From: Paenibacillus qinlingensis
GTDB lineage: Bacteria; Bacillota; Bacilli; Paenibacillales; NBRC-103111
DNA: 64,000 nt
Direction: 5' to 3'
Assembly: GCF_013204845.1 (NCBI RefSeq)
Contig: NZ_JABMKY010000019.1
Coordinates: 1 to 64,000, forward strand
The position numbers and the translations under genes are program-made. This document shows positions 58,291 through 64,000 of this stretch, one piece after another; positions within the stretch are counted from its first letter, which is position 1, and each line of letters begins with the position of its first letter. The notes below the pieces were generated by a model that ran no database searches, was not told the DNA's origin, and saw only the letters and a program-made list of their open reading frames with translations.

Positions 58291-59643
58291 ATGAGTAAAA
58301 AACTGAATATTTGGCAGCTAACACCTCCGCAGATACTGGTTTTAGGTTTTGCTGTGATCATTTTCATTGGAGCGGGGCTCTTGATGCTGCCCTTTGCTTC
58401 CGCGACAGGTCAGTCTATGTCCTTTATTGATGCACTGTTTACTTCCGTATCGGCGACTTGTGTGACAGGGTTAGTTGTCGTAGATACAGGCAGCGCGTTT
58501 ACAACCTTTGGGCAAATTGTGATCGTTTCTTTGATTCAAATAGGCGGGCTTGGTTTTATGACCATGGCTACGTTAGTTGCTTTCGTTTTTCGAAAAAAGA
58601 TCACTTTAAAAGAGCGACTTGTCCTGCAGGAGGCCTTGAATCAAGGCAGTATGGAGGGAATCGTTCGATTAATTCGCAAAGTTATCATATATTCTTTAAC
58701 TATTGAAGCTATTGCTGCAGTCATTTTTACCATTCGATTTTCGTTTGAATTTGGTTTTAGCAGAGGACTTTATTATGGCATCTGGCATGCTGTTTCGATG
58801 TTCAATAATGCTGGGTTTGATCTGTTTGGTACCATTGATGCTCCTTTCGTATCGCTTACCGGATATGTTGGTGATTTTGTTGTGAATTTTGTATCCATTA
58901 TGCTGATCATACTTGGGGGAATCGGTTTCATTGTTATTTCTGATTTGATCGAATTTCGCAAAAAGAAGAAGTTATCACTGAATTCCAAAGTTGTTCTCAG
59001 CATGAGCGGATTACTCCTTGTTGTAGGTGTGCTTGGTATTTTTATATTCGAATTTACGAATATCAGAACCTTAGGTTCCTTAGATTTTGGTTCAAAGTTG
59101 TTGTCGTCCTTTTTCCAATCCGCAGCAACAAGATCAGCGGGTCCGAATACGGTCGATATTAGTGCGTTGCGTCAAGCTTCCCAATTTCTTATGATTATTC
59201 TCATGTTTATTGGTGCTTCTCCAGGATCTACAGGCGGGGGCATCAAGGTGACTACATTTATGATTCTGATTAGTGCAATCATCACCATGATTCGTGGGAA
59301 AGAAGATATTGTTGTTTTTCGTTACCGATTAGCCAAAGATCGCATTCTCAAAGCTATTACGTTAACCATGATGGCCTTATTCTTAGTTATTATCGTCACG
59401 ATGATTTTATCCACCACACAAGATTCTTCCTTTATCAAAATTTTATTTGAAGTTACATCCGCATTTGGAACTGTGGGCCTGACAATGGGATTGACACCGG
59501 AATTAACGACATTTGGGAAAGCGCTAATCAGTTTAACGATGTTTGCCGGACGATTAGGAACGGTCACACTGGCCTATGCTTTACAACCTAAGCAAGAGAA
59601 AGAATTATTTAGATACCCTGAGGGGAAAATTACGATTGGATAG
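58291..59643 (+). CDS. Potassium uptake membrane subunit, KtrB/TrkH family
   Basis: 450 residues with about ten membrane/pore helices. It shows the four pore loops of the family: SVSATCVTGLVVVDTG, SMFNNAGFDLFG, ATRSAGPNTVD and TSAFGTVGLTMG, plus the gate segment GASPGSTGGGIKVTT. It imports K+ (with Na+ in Ktr types). The ATG at 58291 has AGGAGG 5 bases upstream; the longer frame upstream lacks one. Its partner KtrA-type subunit follows 12 bases later. Confidence 0.94.
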   Translation: MSKKLNIWQLTPPQILVLGFAVIIFIGAGLLMLPFASATGQSMSFIDALFTSVSATCVTGLVVVDTGSAFTTFGQIVIVSLIQIGGLGFMTMATLVAFVFRKKITLKERLVLQEALNQGSMEGIVRLIRKVIIYSLTIEAIAAVIFTIRFSFEFGFSRGLYYGIWHAVSMFNNAGFDLFGTIDAPFVSLTGYVGDFVVNFVSIMLIILGGIGFIVISDLIEFRKKKKLSLNSKVVLSMSGLLLVVGVLGIFIFEFTNIRTLGSLDFGSKLLSSFFQSAATRSAGPNTVDISALRQASQFLMIILMFIGASPGSTGGGIKVTTFMILISAIITMIRGKEDIVVFRYRLAKDRILKAITLTMMALFLVIIVTMILSTTQDSSFIKILFEVTSAFGTVGLTMGLTPELTTFGKALISLTMFAGRLGTVTLAYALQPKQEKELFRYPEGKITIG

Positions 59644-59655
59644 GTGCAAAACAAG

Positions 59656-60318
59656 ATGAAGAAGAAGCAATACGTTGTGGTAGGATTAGGTAGATTCGGG
59701 TCAAGCCTTTCTAGAGAACTTATGAAACTTGGTCATGAAGTTTTGGGGATTGACTTGGACGAGGAAGTCGTGAACGACATGAGTGATGAACTCACACATT
59801 CGGTTGTCGCGGACGCAACGGATGAAGATGTACTGAAATCATTAGGTATCCGAAATTTTGATTGTGCCGTCATCGCCATCGGGGATGATATTCAATCCAG
59901 CATTTTGACAGCGATCGTAATGAAAGATTTGGGTGTCAATCAAGTCGTTGCCAAAGCCTTATCTGAGCTTCATGGAAAGGTACTAACGAAATTAGGTGTT
60001 GATCGCGTCGTTTATCCAGAACGGGACATGGGCATTCGCGTAGCGCATCAATTGGTCACTCCTAATTTATTGGATTATATTGAAATTTCCAAAGATTACA
60101 CGATTGTAGAGCTTTCAGTGCCAAAGCGGTTGTGTGGGTATACGATTCAACAGTTAGATCCGCGAGCTAAATTCGGGTGCAGTGTTGTGGCGATCAACAA
60201 GCAGACCGGGGTTATCATTGCGCCGCAAGCAGGTGATGTTGTGAATGAAAATGATATCATGGTTATCATCGGAACGAACAACCAAATCAATGAATTTGAA
60301 AGTCAAGTTATCGGCTGA
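59656..60318 (+). CDS. Potassium uptake regulatory subunit, KtrA/TrkA family
   Basis: 220 residues. The N-terminal RCK domain binds nucleotide (VVVGLGRFGSSLSRELMKLGHEVLGIDLDEE, with the ligand-binding acidic D-x-D end). The C-terminal RCK_C domain is at about 140-218 (VELSVPKRLCGYTIQQLDPRAKFGCSVVAI...NENDIMVIIG). It gates the membrane subunit in response to ATP/ADP and possibly c-di-AMP. Start at the ATG at 59656 with TAGGTG 8 bases upstream. Operon with the subunit before it. Confidence 0.94.
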   Translation: MKKKQYVVVGLGRFGSSLSRELMKLGHEVLGIDLDEEVVNDMSDELTHSVVADATDEDVLKSLGIRNFDCAVIAIGDDIQSSILTAIVMKDLGVNQVVAKALSELHGKVLTKLGVDRVVYPERDMGIRVAHQLVTPNLLDYIEISKDYTIVELSVPKRLCGYTIQQLDPRAKFGCSVVAINKQTGVIIAPQAGDVVNENDIMVIIGTNNQINEFESQVIG

Positions 60319-60374
60319 TCCTCACACATACCATGTCCTGCAGCAAGGGAATTTCTTATGAAGGTGGACAACTC

Positions 60375-61130
60375 ATGTATAAGGTACTCATGATCGAAGA
60401 TGATGCGATGATCGGTGATATGGTCACGATGTATTTGAAGGAAGAGGGTTTCCATGTCATCCGAGAGGAGAATGGGACAAGTGGGATTGCAACAATACCG
60501 CAGTTTCAACCTGATCTGATTCTGTTGGATTTGGTGCTGCCAGATATGGACGGGCTAGCGATTTGTCGCCAAGTTCGTGAGACTTCAGGTGTACCAATCA
60601 TGATTGTGTCAATGAAAAATAAAATCGTTGAACGCGTCAATGCTTTAGGAGCGGGTGCAGATGACTTCTTGTGTAAGCCATTTAGTATGCATGAATTGAT
60701 TGCAAGAGCCCATGCACTAATACGCCGCGCACAGAGATATCCATCCATGAATCAGCTTCCTGCGACATTGTCTAGACCCCAAGAAGAGGACGAAGTAAAA
60801 CCAGTGAAATCAACTGTTTTTGCGGCTGTGCTGGATAAGCAAGACAAGATAACACTGAATACGAACACACGCTCCATGAGTGTGTATGGTGAGATCGTCG
60901 AGACAACGTATTCGGAATTTGAAATTATGAGATGTTTTATTAACAATCCGGGCCGGGTGTATAGTCGAGAAGACTTATTGCAGACCGTGCGCGGATTTGA
61001 TTCATTCGTGACTGACAGGGCTATTGATGTACATATCGCAAATCTTCGGAAGAAGATCGAAGACAACCCCAAAGAGCCGAAATGGATTCGGACCGTTTGG
61101 GGTGTTGGATATAAATTTGTCCACATGTAA
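60375..61130 (+). CDS. OmpR-family response regulator without adjacent kinase
   Basis: 251 residues. The receiver domain is 1-115 with D9/D10, phospho-acceptor D52 (DLILLDLVLPDMDG) and K in LCKPFSMHEL. A roughly 35-residue linker (PSMNQLPATLSRPQEEDEVKPVKST) precedes the winged-helix DNA-binding domain (about 150-250) ending WIRTVWGVGYKFVHM. The linker is longer than usual. AAGGTGG precedes the ATG at 60375. It follows the Ktr genes by 56 bases and has no histidine kinase beside it, so it is an orphan here, possibly controlling K+ homeostasis. Confidence 0.92.
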   Translation: MYKVLMIEDDAMIGDMVTMYLKEEGFHVIREENGTSGIATIPQFQPDLILLDLVLPDMDGLAICRQVRETSGVPIMIVSMKNKIVERVNALGAGADDFLCKPFSMHELIARAHALIRRAQRYPSMNQLPATLSRPQEEDEVKPVKSTVFAAVLDKQDKITLNTNTRSMSVYGEIVETTYSEFEIMRCFINNPGRVYSREDLLQTVRGFDSFVTDRAIDVHIANLRKKIEDNPKEPKWIRTVWGVGYKFVHM

Positions 61131-61140
61131 GTGGTTCGGG

Positions 61141-62037
61141 CTAACGGTGCTTAGTAAAATAGTTGATCGCTTGGGCGACAAATTTCATGGATTCCGCATT
61201 ATCTGCTGAATGATCGGAGTAGATCAGTGAGGTTGTTCGTTTCGTTTGTTCCAATTCTTGCAGGTCTCTTAAAATTAGTTCATTATTCTGAATTAAATCT
61301 GTTCGCAAATAGGATTTGGGCAATAAGGTTGCCGTCTTGCAGGTAGAGACGAGCCTTATGATCGCTTCGAAGGAATCGATCTCCATTTGAACATTGGGGA
61401 ATATCGTGAAACGATTGAACAGCTCGTCCATCAGAATGCGATACCAGGTACCTTTGGAAAAAAGGATCATCGGCAATTCATTCAAATCCTTCATCGTAAT
61501 CTCCGTACGATCGATTAGGGGATGTCCAGATGGGAGCACCAGGCTGAGATGGTCGTCGAACAAAGGCTCGCAGTGGAGGCTAGTCGCATTAATTTGAGAG
61601 GCAACGATGCCGATATCCACTTTATTGTCTTTTACCAAGGATACAATCTCATGTGTTTTGCCGGTAAGAAGCTTGATATCAGTGAGTGGATAGTCCTGCA
61701 AATAATCCGTAATGAGATCAGGCAGTGTAGATTGGAGTGTTGTCAGAGAGGCTCCGATGGTAAGTGATGACGGGCTGCCCGCGGCTTTATAACTATGAAG
61801 GGCTTGCTTGAACTTCCGCTCAAGATGACGCTTCTCTAAAGCGTGGTCATAGCAAATTTGCCCCGCTTTCGTTAACTCCAGTCTTTTCCCCTTTCGGATA
61901 AAAAGCTCCACCCCAAGCTCATCTTCCAGCTTCATGATTTTGCGCGATAGGGCAGGCTGTGAAATGTTTAACAATTGTGACGCTTTATTCAGGCTGACTT
62001 GTTCAACTACGATGGCGAAGACATCTAAAAGCTCCAA
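61141..62037 (-). CDS. LysR-family transcriptional regulator
   Basis: 298 residues. The N-terminal winged HTH is LLDVFAIVVEQVSLNKASQLLNISQPALSRKIMKLEDELGVELFIRKGKRLELTKAG. The periplasmic-binding-like effector domain covers about 90-298 (LTIGASLTTLQSTLPDLITDYLQDYP ... LVLPSGHPLIDR). It is divergent from sdhC and shares its promoter region, so succinate dehydrogenase is a likely target. Its effector is unknown. The stop is 10 bases from that of the convergent response regulator, with no terminator visible between. Confidence 0.92.
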   Translation of the reverse strand: MELLDVFAIVVEQVSLNKASQLLNISQPALSRKIMKLEDELGVELFIRKGKRLELTKAGQICYDHALEKRHLERKFKQALHSYKAAGSPSSLTIGASLTTLQSTLPDLITDYLQDYPLTDIKLLTGKTHEIVSLVKDNKVDIGIVASQINATSLHCEPLFDDHLSLVLPSGHPLIDRTEITMKDLNELPMILFSKGTWYRILMDELFNRFTIFPNVQMEIDSFEAIIRLVSTCKTATLLPKSYLRTDLIQNNELILRDLQELEQTKRTTSLIYSDHSADNAESMKFVAQAINYFTKHR

Positions 62038-62209
62038 ACGTTTCCCTCATCTCTATATGTGAAATAGTTATAAGTAGATATAAAAAAACGGCACTTCCAT
62101 TATAAGCGTGAAAGAGGTACGATGTACATGTCACAAATTAGCTATATTTCGTGGACCTTTGTGTATAATCATTGACTGAATTGGCAAAATAGGCGTGGAT
62201 GATTATGGG

Positions 62210-62238
62210 TTGACGCTCGTTTGCGGCGAGAGTACAAT
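62210..62238 (+). promoter_or_regulatory. Sigma-A promoter of sdhC with a dyad in the spacer
   Basis: -35 TTGACG (62210-62215), 17-bp spacer, -10 TACAAT (62233-62238). The spacer contains CTCG-N7-CGAG, a possible repressor site. The rest of 62038-62316 shows no gene. Confidence 0.75.
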
Positions 62239-62316
62239 GATATGTGGCTTGTTTTGTCAAAACTTGTCGGATGTTTGTTGTGATTGAATTTTGTTGAGGG
62301 GGGAATTGGTTACATT

Positions 62317-62970
62317 ATGAGTAATTCGTATTACTTTCGAAAGATCCACTCGTTACTAGGTGTCATTCCGGTGGGCTTCTTTCTTCTTGAGCATTTGCTC
62401 ACTAATTATGAAGCGACCAAAGGACCTGAAGCCTTCCTGGATCAAATTAACTGGTTGAACGATTTGCCGTTACGATTGTTATTGGAAATCGTGGGAATCT
62501 GGCTTCCACTTCTTTACCATGCCGTTTATGGACTTTATGTAGCGTATCAATCACGTAATAACGTATCAAGCTACGGGTATTTCCGTAATACGATGTTTAT
62601 GTTGCAACGTGTGACAGGGGTGCTTACATTCTTGTTCATCGTATGGCATCTATTCGAGACTCGCGTTCAGGTTGCCCTAGGCAACGTGGCGCATGAAGCT
62701 CTTGGCAATACGATGCATGATATTGCGACGAATCCAGTTATCTTCACGTTATATCTAGTTGGGATTGTTTCTGCAACATTCCATTTCACGAACGGCCTAT
62801 GGTCATTCCTTGTGAGCTGGGGGATTACAATTGGACCGCGTGCGCAACGCTTTTCGACGATCATTACAATGGGCTTGTTCGTTCTAATGACGGTGATGTT
62901 TATAATGTCATTAACTGCGTTTACAGGTACAGAATTTTCAGTTCCAGTAGAAGCGCATACGGGGAAATAA
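62317..62970 (+). CDS. sdhC: Succinate dehydrogenase cytochrome b558 subunit
   Basis: 217 residues with five predicted membrane helices. It binds two hemes b through histidines in HSLLGVIPVGFFLLEHLLTN, the LLYHAVYGLY helix, IVWHLFETR and ATFHFTNGLW, and anchors the SdhAB part to reduce menaquinone. The start is the ATG at 62317; the nearby AGGGGGG is about 14 bases upstream, which is long. A longer frame from a TTG at 62284 overlaps this site. sdhA follows 16 bases downstream. Confidence 0.94.
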   Translation: MSNSYYFRKIHSLLGVIPVGFFLLEHLLTNYEATKGPEAFLDQINWLNDLPLRLLLEIVGIWLPLLYHAVYGLYVAYQSRNNVSSYGYFRNTMFMLQRVTGVLTFLFIVWHLFETRVQVALGNVAHEALGNTMHDIATNPVIFTLYLVGIVSATFHFTNGLWSFLVSWGITIGPRAQRFSTIITMGLFVLMTVMFIMSLTAFTGTEFSVPVEAHTGK

Positions 62971-62986
62971 GGGAGGGTGAACAGAA

Positions 62987-64000
62987 GTGGCTAATTCAAA
63001 AATCATCGTCGTCGGCGGAGGCCTTGCGGGACTCATGGCGACAATTAAAGCGGCAGAGGCCGGAGTTCATGTGCAATTGTTCTCCTTGGTTCCTGTTAAA
63101 CGTTCCCACTCCGTATGTGCGCAAGGCGGCATTAACGGTGCGGTGAATACGAAGGGTGAAGGTGACTCCACATGGGAGCACTTTGACGATACAGTTTACG
63201 GGGGAGATTTCTTAGCGAATCAACCTCCTGTTAAAGCATTATGCGACGCGGCTCCAGGAATCATTCACTTGATGGACCGTATGGGCGTTATGTTTAACCG
63301 TACACCAGAAGGTTTGCTTGATTTCCGTCGTTTCGGTGGTACCAAATATCACCGTACAGCATTCGCTGGCGCAACTACGGGTCAACAATTGCTGTATGCG
63401 CTTGACGAGCAAGTTCGTCGTTGGGAAACAGCAGGTCTTGTGACGAAATTCGAGCACTGGGAATTCCTGGGTTCGGTTATTGATGACGATGGCGTATGCC
63501 GTGGTATTGCAGCACAAGATTTGCGTAGCATGGAAATTCAAACGTTCCCAGCTGACGCGGTTATCTTGGCAACAGGTGGTCCTGGGATCATTTTCGGGAA
63601 AACAACGAATTCCGTCATTAACACAGGTACAGCAGCAAGTGCGGTTTACCAACAAGGCGTGAAATACGCGAATGGTGAAATGATTCAAATTCACCCAACG
63701 GCGATTCCGGGAGACGACAAGCTGCGCTTGATGTCCGAATCCGCACGTGGTGAGGGCGGACGTATTTGGACGTACAAAGACGGTAAGCCGTGGTACTTCC
63801 TTGAAGAGAAATACCCAGCCTACGGTAACCTTGTTCCTCGTGATATTGCAACGCGTGAGATTTTCTCCGTGTGTATTGATCAGAAGCTTGGTATTAATGG
63901 CGAGAACATGGTGTACTTGGATCTTTCTCATAAAGACCCGAAAGAGCTTGATATTAAGCTCGGCGGTATTATGGAAATTTACGAGAAGTTCATGGGCGAT
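62987..64000 (+). CDS. sdhA: Succinate dehydrogenase flavoprotein subunit (5' part)
   Basis: The first 338 residues are present and the frame runs off the window end. The FAD-binding motif is KIIVVGGGLAGLMATIKAAEAG. HSVCAQGGINGAVNT is the covalent-FAD histidine region, in which H44 or a neighbour carries the flavin. Further signatures are VILATGGPGIIFGKTTNS, the substrate-site segment MIQIHPTAIPGDDKLRLMSESARGEGGRIW, and YPAYGNLVPRDIATREIF. The enzyme oxidises succinate to fumarate in the TCA cycle and respiratory chain. The start is a GTG at 62987 after GGGAGGGTGA. Confidence 0.95.
   Translation, partial: MANSKIIVVGGGLAGLMATIKAAEAGVHVQLFSLVPVKRSHSVCAQGGINGAVNTKGEGDSTWEHFDDTVYGGDFLANQPPVKALCDAAPGIIHLMDRMGVMFNRTPEGLLDFRRFGGTKYHRTAFAGATTGQQLLYALDEQVRRWETAGLVTKFEHWEFLGSVIDDDGVCRGIAAQDLRSMEIQTFPADAVILATGGPGIIFGKTTNSVINTGTAASAVYQQGVKYANGEMIQIHPTAIPGDDKLRLMSESARGEGGRIWTYKDGKPWYFLEEKYPAYGNLVPRDIATREIFSVCIDQKLGINGENMVYLDLSHKDPKELDIKLGGIMEIYEKFMGD

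Noticed and set aside
63239..63931. 230-codon minus-strand reading frame inside sdhA
   Set aside because: The + strand encodes unmistakable SdhA motifs; the antisense product is Cys/His/Thr-rich noise.
1..64000. tRNA, rRNA, riboswitch or T-box genes
   Set aside because: I looked for CCA-type tRNA ends, T-box GGTGG motifs before biosynthetic genes and common riboswitch cores and found none that could be supported.

Overview
The window reads as a chromosomal segment of a spore-forming Firmicute close to Paenibacillus. The basis is Bacillus-type neighbourhoods (yutI-yuzB-yutJ, yumC, ndh/yumB, yuiB, hemQ, dnaB-dnaI, trxA-uvrC then sdhCA), sporulation genes (a Spo0E-like phosphatase, sda), S-layer homology (SLH) proteins, AGGAGG-type ribosome sites, and an aminofutalosine-type menaquinone gene (mqnE) in place of visible men genes. 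This placement is inference from gene content; no rRNA or tRNA gene is present to confirm it.

Region 1 (1-6700) is an accessory stretch of AT-rich orphan genes: a frameshifted acetyltransferase, a SUKH (SMI1/KNR4) protein, a frameshifted lipoprotein, a DUF4303-like protein, a PD-(D/E)XK-like protein, and a gene broken by two stop codons. They are separated by several kinds of palindromic repeat. It looks like a decaying immunity/defence-type island. Region 2 (6870-10320) is a MerR regulator with an aldo/keto reductase, an AraC regulator and a short-chain dehydrogenase. Region 3 (10620-23490) is a carbohydrate-uptake locus: a YesM/YesN-type two-component pair, a sugar-binding lipoprotein, two permeases and a 1958-residue SLH-anchored multidomain enzyme, with cre-like sites upstream. 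Region 4 (23640-29880) holds an ArsR-regulated drug-type exporter, a VOC-family pseudogene and a 1308-residue FG-GAP/Calx-beta/SLH surface protein.

Region 5 (30080-49460) is mostly core respiration and Fe-S/heme metabolism: a thioredoxin-like protein, ctaA, a UbiD decarboxylase, an Nfu protein, yuzB, yutJ, mqnE, an IscA-like protein, yumC with a Fur-like box, ndh with a Rex-like box, and hemQ. Mixed in are spo0E-like and sda genes, the latter under a cluster of DnaA boxes, and a MerR-methyltransferase fusion next to a free methyltransferase. Region 6 (49600-64000) has dnaB-dnaI, a globin-coupled sensor, a MerR gene, trxA, uvrC, a CPBP protease, a Ktr potassium system with an orphan response regulator, a LysR gene, sdhC and the 5' part of sdhA, which runs off the window.

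The most novel-looking points are: the MerR-methyltransferase fusion whose own promoter and the neighbouring methyltransferase promoter share the same 10-bp core at the same place in 19-bp spacers (40533-42403); the giant SLH protein with an exact 600-bp-period tandem duplication and a roughly 700-residue catalytic-like region I cannot assign (17533-23409); the two identical-format ArsR operators (24891-25258); the UbiD-EamA-HEPN-like-SDR cluster, whose SDR lacks the catalytic serine (32065-36352); and several families of nested palindromic intergenic repeats.
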